From Leifsonia shinshuensis (lineage in GTDB: Bacteria > Actinomycetota > Actinomycetes > Actinomycetales > Microbacteriaceae): a stretch of DNA of 64,000 nucleotides. Both the position numbers and the translations under genes were made by a program. How positions within the stretch are numbered: the stretch's first letter is position 1; every line of letters begins with the position of its first letter. Positions 8,010-15,581 of this stretch are shown here, piece after piece. Location: NCBI RefSeq assembly GCF_022606355.1, contig NZ_JAHHZQ010000002.1, positions 558,001-622,000 of the forward strand, given 5' to 3'. Under the pieces are notes generated by a model. It saw only the letters and a program-made list of their open reading frames with translations. It did no database searches and had not been told where the DNA came from.

Positions 8010-8793
8010 GTGGCTCGGCGGCGACCTCGAAAAGGAGGTGCTGCCCGCGGTCTCGACCTCGTCGCAGACGTTCGCCGCCATCCTCGACGACCTCGTGCGC
8101 GCCACGGACCCCGGCTCCGCGGCCCCCGCCGCACCCACCCCACCACCTCCTCACACTTCTTCGCCGAAGGGCACGTCGTTGTCGCTTCCGGAGCCCGAAA
8201 GTGACAACGACGTGCCCCTCGAGGAGCCGCGTGCACGCGTGGGTGCGGGTGTGGGCGCGAGTGCCGGCGGTGTGCTCGTGCAGCGGGCGGCGCCGGCGCG
8301 ACTGCGCGGCAAGGGCGACCTGACGCTCGTGGTCGGGCTGGGTGGCGATGCCCAGGCCGCTGCGGCGATCCTGGCGGCATCGGCGGACGCCGACGTGCTC
8401 GCGGTCGCCGACCGCCGAGAGGCGCTGGCCGCCCGCGCGGAGGGCGTGCGCCGCGAGTGCCCGATCGTCGGCGTCGTCGAGCTGGCGCGCGTGGATGCCG
8501 TGCCGGCGCTCGCCGCCTCCCTCGCCGCGATCGAGCCCGACCAGGTCTGGGTCGCCGTCGATGTCGGCCGCAAGCTCGACGACACCGCCGTCTGGGTGCG
8601 CGCCGTGGACGCCGTGCTCGCCGTCGACGGGATGGCGGCACACGGCGCCGCGCTCACCGCGACGCCCTGGGCGGTCGGTGCGCTCGGCCTCCCGCTGCTC
8701 TGGCTCGACGCCCCGCCCGGCCCGCCGGCCACAGCGTCGACGAACTGGCTGGACCTGCCGCCCTGGGACACGCCGGCTTCGGGCGCGTACTGA
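7987..8793 (+). CDS. Unknown protein at the flhF position, Rossmann-like, with an in-frame family A repeat
   Basis: A 268-aa ORF between flhA and csrA. Residues about 105-245 alternate strands and helices (LTLVVGLGGDAQAAAAI, VWVAVDVGRKLDDTAVWV), resembling a nucleotide-binding or SRP-GTPase-like core, but no GKT/GKS P-loop is present, so it is not a functional FlhF by sequence. Residues about 58-80 carry SPKGTSLSLPEPESDNDVPL, encoded by palindrome A2 and nearly identical to the FlhB tail. The start is uncertain: GTG 7987 overlaps flhA; GTG 8038 is directly preceded by AAAGGAG. A 13-bp duplication covers its stop codon. Confidence 0.55.
   Translation: MRSRSRPEWLGGDLEKEVLPAVSTSSQTFAAILDDLVRATDPGSAAPAAPTPPPPHTSSPKGTSLSLPEPESDNDVPLEEPRARVGAGVGASAGGVLVQRAAPARLRGKGDLTLVVGLGGDAQAAAAILAASADADVLAVADRREALAARAEGVRRECPIVGVVELARVDAVPALAASLAAIEPDQVWVAVDVGRKLDDTAVWVRAVDAVLAVDGMAAHGAALTATPWAVGALGLPLLWLDAPPGPPATASTNWLDLPPWDTPASGAY
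8162..8222. repeat. Family A palindrome copy A2, inside the post-flhA ORF
   Basis: CGCCGAAGGGCACGTCGTTG begins the left arm; the right arm ends AACGACGTGCCCCTCG. Lies in the same reading frame relative to the repeat as copy A1 in flhB, so both proteins gain the same peptide. Confidence 0.9.
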
Positions 8794-8808
8794 CGGCGCG
8801 TACTGACG
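8783..8808. repeat. 13-bp tandem duplication over a stop codon
   Basis: GCGCGTACTGACG occurs twice head to tail (8783-8795, 8796-8808). The TGA stop of the preceding ORF (8791-8793) lies in the first unit. Confidence 0.85.
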
Positions 8809-8839
8809 GCAGGTCCTGTCATGCGGCTGCGGGGCCGGA

Positions 8840-8845
8840 TAGGCT
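8840..8845 (+). promoter_or_regulatory. Putative -10 (TAGGCT) of csrA
   Basis: TAGGCT ends 6 nt before csrA ATG 8852 and no Shine-Dalgarno sequence is present, consistent with a leaderless csrA mRNA separate from the flagellar operon transcript. Confidence 0.45.
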
Positions 8846-8851
8846 GGACCA

Positions 8852-9085
8852 ATGCTGGTATTGACGCGGAAAGTCGGGGAGCGCGTGCTCATCGGCGACG
8901 ACATCGTCGTCACGATCCTCGATGTCCGCGGCGACGGCGTGCGCGTCGGCATCGACGCCCCGCGCGGAATCCGCATCCAGCGCGACGAGGTCGTGCAGGC
9001 CGTCAGCGAGGCCAATCAGGAGGCCAGCGAGGCCGCGGCGACCCCCGACCCCGAGTCGCTCATCAAGAAGTCGCTCGGTCTCTGA
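8852..9085 (+). CDS. csrA: Carbon storage regulator CsrA
   Basis: CsrA is a dimeric RNA-binding protein that represses translation at GGA motifs and, in flagellated bacteria, commonly controls flagellin with FliW. The 77-aa product starts MLVLTRKVGERVLIGDDI and contains VRVGIDAPRGIRIQRDEV, the canonical core including the RNA-contacting residues at both ends of the five-strand fold. An acidic, alanine-rich tail follows. Location after the flagellar export genes fits flagellar control. Confidence 0.95.
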   Translation: MLVLTRKVGERVLIGDDIVVTILDVRGDGVRVGIDAPRGIRIQRDEVVQAVSEANQEASEAAATPDPESLIKKSLGL

Positions 9086-9166
9086 CCGGTGCGGCGGCCG
9101 GGTGCAGCGCCGGTCCCCGCTCCCTCGGTCCTTGCACGGCCCCTGGCCGCACGCGAAGATGCGATC

Positions 9167-10195
9167 ATGCCCGACTTCCGCCGCGTCACCGATCTGGTGG
9201 ACGCGCGCGGGGGCGCGAGCTGGCTCACCGTCGTACACCGTGGGGAGGTCCTCCTCGACCGCCGGACCGGCTGCGATCCCGATGCGCTGTTCTACACGTT
9301 CTCGGTGAGCAAGCCCTTCGTGGCCCTCGCCGTGCACCTGTTGGCCGAGCGGGGCATGCTGCGCCTCGATGACCCGGTCGCCGCGCATTGGCCGGCGTAC
9401 GCGCGCGGCGGCAAGTCCGACATCACCATCCGGCACGTGCTCTCGCATCGCGCGGGCGTCCCGTACTCCACGGGCAGCCTCCTGGGCGACACCGTGCGCC
9501 TGACCGACCCGCGACGGTCGGTGGCGGCCGCGGAGGACGCCCGCCCGCGCTGGCCGGCGGGCGAGGTCGTCGGGTACCACGTGCTCAGCTTCGGCTTCAT
9601 CCTGGGCGAGCTGGTGCGTCGCGTCAGCGGGATGCCGGTGGAGCGGTTCATCGCCGAGAACCTGCTGCGGCCGGCCGGCCTGACCGCGACGACTCTGGGC
9701 CTCCCGGAGGCCCAGGCCTCCCGTGGCGTGCCACTGCGTGCGCTGAGCGCGCCCGAGCGCGCCAGGACACTGCTGTTCAACCGTCCGCGCACGCGTGCGG
9801 TCCCGGTGCCGGCCGCCGCGGTCAGCACCAACGGGCGCGAGCTCGCCGAGTTCTACCGCCTGCTGCTCGCCGGAGGGGAGGGTGTGCTGCGGCCCGAGAC
9901 GATCGCGGCGTCGAGGGAGGTCTCCAGCGACGGCGAGCCCGACCGGATCATGGGGCACCCGGTGCGCTGGTCGTACGGCTTCCAGCTCGGCGGCCCGATC
10001 GGGCTGGCGCGGCCCACGGGCTCGCGCGCCGACCCGCGGACATTCGGTCACAACGGCAGTAGCATCTGCAACGTCTGGGCCGATCCGGTGCGCGATCTCG
10101 TCGTCGCGTACCTGACCAACACCGCCGACGAGCGGCGCCGCGCCCTCCGCCATCTCAGTGACGTGAGCGATGCGGTACTGGTGGCCTGCAGCTGA
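9167..10195 (+). CDS. Serine hydrolase, beta-lactamase/penicillin-binding-protein fold
   Basis: A 342-aa protein of the class C beta-lactamase-like hydrolase family (esterases, D-aminopeptidases, lactamases). Catalytic SxxK is SVSK at residues 46-49, with YHVLSFGFILGEL as the likely second motif and FGHNGSS near the C-terminus as the HxG-type motif. No signal peptide is visible, so it is probably cytoplasmic and more likely an esterase than a secreted lactamase. ATG 9167 was chosen over upstream in-frame starts because the family begins close to this point. Confidence 0.85.
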   Translation: MPDFRRVTDLVDARGGASWLTVVHRGEVLLDRRTGCDPDALFYTFSVSKPFVALAVHLLAERGMLRLDDPVAAHWPAYARGGKSDITIRHVLSHRAGVPYSTGSLLGDTVRLTDPRRSVAAAEDARPRWPAGEVVGYHVLSFGFILGELVRRVSGMPVERFIAENLLRPAGLTATTLGLPEAQASRGVPLRALSAPERARTLLFNRPRTRAVPVPAAAVSTNGRELAEFYRLLLAGGEGVLRPETIAASREVSSDGEPDRIMGHPVRWSYGFQLGGPIGLARPTGSRADPRTFGHNGSSICNVWADPVRDLVVAYLTNTADERRRALRHLSDVSDAVLVACS

Positions 10196-10255
10196 ACGGT
10201 CCACACTTTCCGCAAGGGCTGCGGGAGACGGGCCGCGCCGGGAGCGGAGGATGCC

Positions 10256-10669
10256 ATGAGTGCCGGAACGAAGGACGACCCGTGGCAGCTGACCACGGCC
10301 CCCGGCACCTCGGAGTACACCATGTACCGCGATGACGCTGCCGACCCGCCCGCGCTGGTCTGCCAGGTGGGCTCCACGCGGCTGAGCTACCGGGCGAGCG
10401 CCATCGACGACTTGACGGCCTGGCTGCGCGAGCAGGGCGATTGGGTGCCGCTCGGCGCCGCGGACGAGAACAAGCCGGCCGCCGAGGGGACGATCGAGGC
10501 GTGGGGGCGCGACCCGGGCAATCCGGTGGGCGGCTGGTACGGGTTGCGCAAGGGCTACCGCGGCCGGTTCGGGATGTACCTGCCACCTTTGCTGGAGGCG
10601 CTCGGACTGATCGAGCTGACGCACGACGCCCGCAACAACAGCGCGCGGGCCAAGCCGGAGGGCGACTAG
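10256..10669 (+). CDS. Conserved actinobacterial protein of unknown function
   Basis: A 137-aa soluble protein with a strongly conserved-looking core: GTSEYTMYRDDAADPP, then WLREQGDWVPLGAADE and NPVGGWYGLRKGYRGRFG. Similar short proteins occur widely in high-GC actinobacteria but I know no function. An ATG at 10256 follows GGAGGATGCC, giving a near Shine-Dalgarno sequence. Its stop overlaps the stop of the convergent NUDIX gene by 4 nt. Confidence 0.7.
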   Translation: MSAGTKDDPWQLTTAPGTSEYTMYRDDAADPPALVCQVGSTRLSYRASAIDDLTAWLREQGDWVPLGAADENKPAAEGTIEAWGRDPGNPVGGWYGLRKGYRGRFGMYLPPLLEALGLIELTHDARNNSARAKPEGD

Positions 10670-11271
10670 CGGCCGGTCGGGCTCGAAGGCGGCTGCTGCG
10701 ACGCGGATCCCGACGTCCACGCGCTCACCGCGAAGGCGTCAGCGCGCGGCGGCGTCATCGTCACGAGCATCGACGCCGTCAGCGACGCGCCGGCATAGCG
10801 GGCGACCTCGGCCAGTCCGGGGGCGAGATCGGCCTGCACCTCCGGGGCGCTGAGCGCATCCAGGGCCAGCCAGTGCAGCTCCTGCGACTCGTCTTCTCCC
10901 GGCCTGCCGGCCGGATCCGTCGTCGCCACGAACCCGTAGACCAGGTCGGTATGGAAGTGGTCGTCGCCGATCGGGTGCACGTCGACGCAGAGCGGCTGCG
11001 GCAGCACCGCGACGCCGGGGGCGTGGTCGATCCGGTGCGCGGGCTGCAGGAGCAGCAGCTGCTCGAGGTCGTACCCGGACTCCTCGCGCAACTCATGAGC
11101 GACCGCCGCCCACGGGTCCTCCGTGCGTTCGACGTGGCCGCCCGGCTGCATCAGGAGCCCCAGCTTGCGGTGCCGGTGCACCAGGAGGTGCAGGTCACCA
11201 CCGAGTTCGCGGAGGATCAGAGCGCTGGCGGTGAGGTCGTACTCGCCCGGCCCGGTGTTGAGGTGCGGCAT
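10666..11271 (-). CDS. NUDIX hydrolase
   Basis: A 201-aa NUDIX-fold protein. The box reads GGHVERTEDPWAAVAHELRE followed by ESGY, matching GX5EX7REUXEEXGU except that the R before E is replaced by H; the catalytic glutamates are retained. Substrate unknown; such proteins cleave nucleoside diphosphates linked to another group. The ATG at 11271 borders a 5 x 16 bp tandem repeat that fills the divergent promoter region. Confidence 0.85.
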   Translation of the reverse strand: MPHLNTGPGEYDLTASALILRELGGDLHLLVHRHRKLGLLMQPGGHVERTEDPWAAVAHELREESGYDLEQLLLLQPAHRIDHAPGVAVLPQPLCVDVHPIGDDHFHTDLVYGFVATTDPAGRPGEDESQELHWLALDALSAPEVQADLAPGLAEVARYAGASLTASMLVTMTPPRADAFAVSAWTSGSASQQPPSSPTGR

Positions 11272-11273
11272 GC

Positions 11274-11353
11274 CAGCAGTCTGGCATGTCAGCGGTCTGG
11301 CATGTCAGCGGACTGGCACGTCCGCCGTCTGGCACGTCCGCCGTCTGGCACTA
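11274..11353. repeat. Five 16-bp tandem repeats in a divergent promoter
   Basis: Units start at 11274, 11290, 11306, 11322 and 11338; the most complete reads CAGCGGTCTGGCATGT. The conserved part is CTGGCAYGT. The array lies between NUDIX (start 11271, minus) and the TMEM175-like gene (start 11361, plus), so it occupies both promoters. Confidence 0.9.
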
Positions 11354-11360
11354 TGGGCGC

Positions 11361-11990
11361 ATGGCGGTGATGCGCACGCAGCGGGGGTTCGACCGGTTGG
11401 TCAACTTCTCCGACGCCGTCGTCGCCATCGCGATCACGCTGCTCATCCTCCCGCTGGTGGATGCCAGCCGGGACGTCGTCCAGGACGGCATCGCCGCCTA
11501 CTTCAGCGCGAACTTCTGGGAGTTCCTCGCCTTCGTGATCACCTTCGCCGTCATCGCGCGACTCTGGATGGTGCATCACCAGGTGTTCGGCTGGATCGAC
11601 GCCTACACCCCCGCCCTGATGTGGCTCAACATGCTGTGGCTCGCGGCGATCGTCTTCATGCCGTTCACGGCGAACGTGCTGTCGGACAGCCCGAACGGAC
11701 AGCCGGACGTCTACGCGCTCTATGTCGGTGATCTGCTGCTCGCCACGGTGACGATGCAGGTCATCGAGGTCATCATCGTCCGCACTCCGGGACTGCTGCT
11801 GCCGGAGGCGGTCGGCCAGTCGGACACCCTGCGGGGCTGGACGTTCGTCATCCTGATGTCCGTGGCGCTCGTGCTCACGGTGCTCTTCCCGCACGTCGGG
11901 ATGTTCTGGCTGCTGATCCTCTTCCTCTCCAAGCCGCTGCACATCGTCCTGAGCAGGCTGCTCCGCCGGAAGCCCGGCACAGCCGCCTGA
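11361..11990 (+). CDS. TMEM175-family (DUF1211) membrane protein, putative K+ channel
   Basis: A 209-aa protein with about six membrane segments and the DUF1211/TMEM175 signature at the N-terminus: R-x3-FSDAVVAIAITLLIL. Bacterial members are proton-regulated or constitutive potassium-permeable channels. I chose ATG 11361, which puts the signature near the N-terminus; the frame is also open upstream through the tandem repeat, but that would add a repeat-encoded peptide. CACTAT (11349-11354) ends 6 nt before the start. Confidence 0.85.
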   Translation: MAVMRTQRGFDRLVNFSDAVVAIAITLLILPLVDASRDVVQDGIAAYFSANFWEFLAFVITFAVIARLWMVHHQVFGWIDAYTPALMWLNMLWLAAIVFMPFTANVLSDSPNGQPDVYALYVGDLLLATVTMQVIEVIIVRTPGLLLPEAVGQSDTLRGWTFVILMSVALVLTVLFPHVGMFWLLILFLSKPLHIVLSRLLRRKPGTAA

Positions 11991-12050
11991 AGCCGCGACC
12001 CCCCGTCGCCGGGCCTTCCCACAGCCCGGACCGAGGGTTATCGTCGCGAC

Positions 12051-12239
12051 ATGCGACCCAAGACATTCTTCGTGCTCCTGATCATCGCCGCCGCCTACAT
12101 CCTCGGCGCACGGGCGGGACGCGAGCGCTACGACCAGATCGTCGACTCGCTGACCGCGTTCTGGAACAGCCCGGACGTGAAGGAGGCGCGCAAGAACGCC
12201 AAGAAGCAGGCCGCGAAGGCCCGCAAGAAGTACTCCTGA
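12051..12239 (+). CDS. Small YtxH-like membrane protein
   Basis: 62 residues: one membrane segment (TFFVLLIIAAAYILGA), then RAGRERYDQI and a lysine-rich tail. It is a short relative of the 89-aa protein at 36173, sharing the ARAGR-x-Y motif directly after the helix. TATCGT at 12039-12044 lies 6 nt before the ATG and no ribosome site is seen, so the mRNA is probably leaderless. Function unknown; YtxH-type proteins are often envelope-stress associated. Confidence 0.7.
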   Translation: MRPKTFFVLLIIAAAYILGARAGRERYDQIVDSLTAFWNSPDVKEARKNAKKQAAKARKKYS

Positions 12240-12252
12240 CCGACGGGGCCGG

Positions 12253-12480
12253 TCAGCGCTCGGGGTACTCGCCCTCGGTGTACTCGCCTTCGGGGGCGTC
12301 TGCGGGCTCGTCGGCGTCGGTGTACGTGCCTTCGACGGCGGGGTCGGGGCCGGGGTCGCCCTCGGTCTCGGTGTACTGGCCGTGCACGGTGCGCTCGTGG
12401 GGGCCTTCGTCGTCGGCCTCGGTGTAGCTGCCCTCGAGGTTCTCGCGGGCGTCGCCTGCCGGCTCATCTGGGGTGCTCAT
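12253..12480 (-). CDS. Acidic repeat protein with GxYTE motifs
   Basis: A 75-aa, highly acidic, probably disordered protein built from a repeated motif: GSYTEAD, GQYTETE, GTYTDAD, GEYTEGE and GEYPER, spaced roughly 7 to 20 residues apart. No membrane segment or signal. AGCGTA (TACGCT on the minus strand) at 12488-12493 lies 7 nt before the ATG. I recognise similar small proteins in Microbacteriaceae but no role is known to me. Confidence 0.6.
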   Translation of the reverse strand: MSTPDEPAGDARENLEGSYTEADDEGPHERTVHGQYTETEGDPGPDPAVEGTYTDADEPADAPEGEYTEGEYPER

Positions 12481-12594
12481 AGCGGTGAGCGTACGCTCTC
12501 CGGAGTCGCGCTACCAGAGGCCTGTGCGGGTCTTCAGAGGGCCAGGGCTACCATGCCGTAGCCACCGCCCTCCCGCCCTCGGTATCGTTCGGCC

Positions 12595-15444
12595 ATGGCG
12601 CGGTCGCCTTCCATCTTCGCGAGGCGCGGTCCGTCGGTCCTCGAGCTGAGGATCCACGGGATCAAGAACACGCCGCCGGGGGAGATGCTCGGCGTCGCGC
12701 CCGGCGACGTGCGCGCCGACCAGGCCGACGAGAACGGCGGCTTCTACGTGCCGACCGTGGATCCGGTCGATCCCGGCGACCCGGCGACCCCGCCGACCGT
12801 CATCCGGCGCGAGGGCTACTCCTGGGGCATGTTGGCCCGCTACGGCGGTGGTGCGCTCGTGGCGATCGGACAGTTCTTCGTGCAGCTCGCCTGGTTGCTC
12901 ATCCTGCCGTTCGGGCTCTGCAACACGGCGTACTGGACCAGGAGGATCCCCGACCAGACGCGGACCGGAGAATGGCACGCCGGCCGCGGCGCCGCCTCCC
13001 TGCGGGTCTTCGCGCTCGGGCTCACCCTCCTCTACGTGTGCGCACTGGCCTCGGTGAGCCTCGACCTGGTCGGCACGCAATGCCTCGCCCGGCCGTCGCT
13101 GTGCCCGGCCCTCCCCGGCTGGGTGACCGGGTTCTTCGACGCGCCGGGCTTCGACTACCGCGGCATCCGGGTCGCGGTGCTCTCGCTGGTGCCGATCGCG
13201 GGCGTCCTGCTGCTGTTCTTCGTCTCGCACCGGGCGCGGACGCGTTATGAGGCCGGGATCTTCGGCACTGCCGCGAAGATCCGCACCGCGAGCGACCTCA
13301 GCGGCATCGCGGCAGGGCAGCCCGGGGCGCCGCGGCGGCCGCTGGCCACCGACGGCTTCTGGGGGATCACCCGGGTCAAGCTCCCGAGCGAGCTGCTCCA
13401 CGTGGCGGCCGCGTTCTTCCTGGTGGCTCTGCTGATCGGCTGGGACGGCGTCTTCCGCTCCTGCGCGCCGGCCGGGGTGGACCTGCCTCCGGCCTGTCTC
13501 GACCCGGCGACGTCGCCGCTGCTCGCCAAGTGGTGGCTGGCCGTCGCGGCCGCGCTCGCCGCGCTCGGGCTCGTCGTCGTGGTCGCGCTCGTGGTGCGGC
13601 AGGCCGACACGACGGTGGCCGGCAGGGCCGAGCGCGCGCTGGAGGGCATCGCCGCGTCCGATCGTGATGAGCGCCGGCACGCGCTCATCCGCGCGAAACT
13701 GCGGCGCCGGGAGGGCACGGCCGGCTGGATGCTGCTGGTCGCGGCGGCTGTGTACCTCGCGGTCGCGGTATCGGTCGCCGTGCCCGACGCGACCGTCGAC
13801 CACCGCACGACCGTCGGCCACCACGCTCCGGCGTTCCTCGGGCTCGTGATCGCGCCCTCCATCATCCTGGGCGTGCTGCTCGCGATCGCCCTGTCCGCGC
13901 TCGGCTGGCGACGCGGGGTGCCGCGCTGGCTCTCGGTGATCGTGGTGGTGGTCGGCGGGGCCTCCCTCCTGGTCGCGGTGGTGTCGACTCCGCGCGACCT
14001 CCACCTGGCGCCCCTCACGACCGCGGCGTACGCGATCGCCGCCCTCTGCGCCGTGCTGCTGGCAGTGCTGGTGATCGTCTGGCCGACGGGCCGACGCCGC
14101 AGCTTCGCCTATCAGGGCTGGCGTGGCACTGGTCCCGGCGTGATCATGCTGCTGTCGCTCGGCGCCGCGATGCTGCTGTCCACCCTCCTCGTGCTCGGCA
14201 CCCAGTGCGCGCTCGCCTCGACGGGGCCGACGCCCGGCTGCCCGCTGAGCCCCGGGGGACTGACGACGCCGGTCGCCTACCGCAACTTCGGCGGCACCGT
14301 GCCGGTGCTCGCCCTGCTGCTGGCGGTGTTCGTGGTGGTGGTGGCGATGCTGAGGATGCGGACCACCCCGCGGTTGACCACGCCGGAGACCATCGGCGGC
14401 CGTGCCCTCAGGGAGCCGCTGCGCAGCTACAGGGACGGCCGGGTGCCGCAGGTGAAGTCGGCGGGCAAGCTCGACTTCCGGATGCTGCGGGCGCGGCGCT
14501 CCGCCGCCCTGTTCCACCGCGGCGAGCCGGTGCTCGGCGTGCTCGCCGCGCTGCTCGCCGTCGGCGTGATCGTCGCGATCGCGCTGCCGCAGCCGCTCCG
14601 GCCCGCGCTGCTCGACCTCGCCCTGCCGGCACTGGGGCTGATCGCCGTCATCGCCGTCGTGGCGATCGCGGAGAACGCGCTCACCACCAAGGAGCGTCCG
14701 ATCGGCGTGATGTGGGACCTGATGTGCTTCCTGCCTCGAGCCGGTCATCCGTTCGGGCCGCCGTGCTACGCCGAGCGCGTCATCCCGGAGCTGCGCGACC
14801 GCATCGTCGCCTGGCTGGAGGCCGACATCGCGCCGGGTGCGGCCAGTGTCGAGGACCGGCGCACCGCCGAGCAGCGCGCCGAGGACGAGCTGCGAGCGCT
14901 GACCACCCGGCAGCGCTGCAAGGTGATCGTCAGCGCGCACAGCCTCGGCGGGGTGCTGGCCGTCTCGACGATCTTCACCCTCGGCGCCGACACCGTCGAC
15001 GGCCTGAAGAACGTGGGACTTCTCACGTACGGCACCCAGCTGCGCGCCTACTTCGGCCGGTTCTTCCCCGAGCTGTTCGGCCCCGACGCGCTCGGCACCC
15101 TCCCGAGCCGGGGCCCGTCGCTGTGGAAAGCCGACCCGTGGCTGCGGCAGGTGGTCGAGGACCACCGCACCGACGGCTCAGGGGGCCGAGATCCCGACCG
15201 GCGCGACAGGCCGACCCTCCGCGAGCTGCTGACGCAGCCGGACGGCCAGGTGGGCTGGATCAACCTCTGGCGCCGCACCGACTACCTGGGGTTTCCCGAC
15301 GCGTCCTTCAAGGACAACGAGATCGACAGGGGCGCCGACGAGTTCGGGCCGCCGCTCTACCTCGTCACCGTCGCCACGCACCCGGGCTATCCGGCGTCGT
15401 CGCAGTACATGCGGGCGTTGCGCGATCTCATGCAGCGGTTGTGA
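12595..15444 (+). CDS. Large polytopic membrane protein with C-terminal lipase-like alpha/beta-hydrolase region
   Basis: 949 residues. The N-terminus ELRIHGIKNTPPGEML is a conserved cytosolic or surface motif in this actinobacterial family. About ten hydrophobic segments follow (residues about 85-710). The C-terminal part holds VIVSAHSLGGVLAV, a lipase-type nucleophile elbow with Ser783. Esterase or lipase activity at the membrane is an inference from this motif only; no substrate can be named. TATCGT (12583-12588) ends 6 nt before the ATG, again suggesting a leaderless start. Confidence 0.65.
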   Translation: MARSPSIFARRGPSVLELRIHGIKNTPPGEMLGVAPGDVRADQADENGGFYVPTVDPVDPGDPATPPTVIRREGYSWGMLARYGGGALVAIGQFFVQLAWLLILPFGLCNTAYWTRRIPDQTRTGEWHAGRGAASLRVFALGLTLLYVCALASVSLDLVGTQCLARPSLCPALPGWVTGFFDAPGFDYRGIRVAVLSLVPIAGVLLLFFVSHRARTRYEAGIFGTAAKIRTASDLSGIAAGQPGAPRRPLATDGFWGITRVKLPSELLHVAAAFFLVALLIGWDGVFRSCAPAGVDLPPACLDPATSPLLAKWWLAVAAALAALGLVVVVALVVRQADTTVAGRAERALEGIAASDRDERRHALIRAKLRRREGTAGWMLLVAAAVYLAVAVSVAVPDATVDHRTTVGHHAPAFLGLVIAPSIILGVLLAIALSALGWRRGVPRWLSVIVVVVGGASLLVAVVSTPRDLHLAPLTTAAYAIAALCAVLLAVLVIVWPTGRRRSFAYQGWRGTGPGVIMLLSLGAAMLLSTLLVLGTQCALASTGPTPGCPLSPGGLTTPVAYRNFGGTVPVLALLLAVFVVVVAMLRMRTTPRLTTPETIGGRALREPLRSYRDGRVPQVKSAGKLDFRMLRARRSAALFHRGEPVLGVLAALLAVGVIVAIALPQPLRPALLDLALPALGLIAVIAVVAIAENALTTKERPIGVMWDLMCFLPRAGHPFGPPCYAERVIPELRDRIVAWLEADIAPGAASVEDRRTAEQRAEDELRALTTRQRCKVIVSAHSLGGVLAVSTIFTLGADTVDGLKNVGLLTYGTQLRAYFGRFFPELFGPDALGTLPSRGPSLWKADPWLRQVVEDHRTDGSGGRDPDRRDRPTLRELLTQPDGQVGWINLWRRTDYLGFPDASFKDNEIDRGADEFGPPLYLVTVATHPGYPASSQYMRALRDLMQRL

Positions 15445-15452
15445 GCCTCCGC

Positions 15453-15505
15453 GTTTGCGCCGAATGTGCCGTCTCAGCGTGCCGAACGCGACATTCGGCG
15501 CAACT
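15453..15505. repeat. Inverted repeat between the hydrolase and beta-glucosidase genes (family C)
   Basis: Arms GTTTGCGCCGAATGTGCC and its near reverse complement GCGACATTCGGCGCAACT flank a short spacer. It resembles families A and B in size and intergenic setting but shares no sequence with them. It could also serve as the terminator of the upstream gene. Confidence 0.65.
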
Positions 15506-15520
15506 GTTGGAGCAGCGGGT

Positions 15521-15578
15521 CCGACAAAAACCGACTGGTGTAAGGTATTGTCCGACCCGCGACCGTCATCGAAGGAGA
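15521..15578 (+). promoter_or_regulatory. Promoter region and ribosome site of the beta-glucosidase gene
   Basis: A -35-like CCGACA at 15521 and -10-like GGTATT at 15544-15549 (17-bp spacer) precede GAAGGAGA at 15571-15578, a good Shine-Dalgarno sequence 3 nt before ATG 15582. GTCCGAC occurs twice here (15519, 15550) and might be an operator. Confidence 0.4.
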
Positions 15579-15581
15579 ATC

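Noticed and set aside
5751-8138. 795-codon open frame antisense to flhA
   Set aside because: High GC makes long antisense frames common; its translation is Arg/His/Asp-rich low complexity, while the plus-strand frame is clear FlhA.
11286-11360. Earlier in-frame ATG of the TMEM175-like gene, inside the 16-bp repeats
   Set aside because: Would add a repeat-encoded peptide before the family's conserved N-terminus; ATG 11361 fits the family.
12511-15165. 884-codon open frame antisense to the 949-aa membrane protein
   Set aside because: Arg/Gly/Glu-rich shadow without domains; sense frame has helices and a hydrolase motif.
14205-15581. Upstream extension of the beta-glucosidase frame
   Set aside because: Overlaps the membrane protein gene and a hairpin; the strong ribosome site at 15571 fixes ATG 15582.
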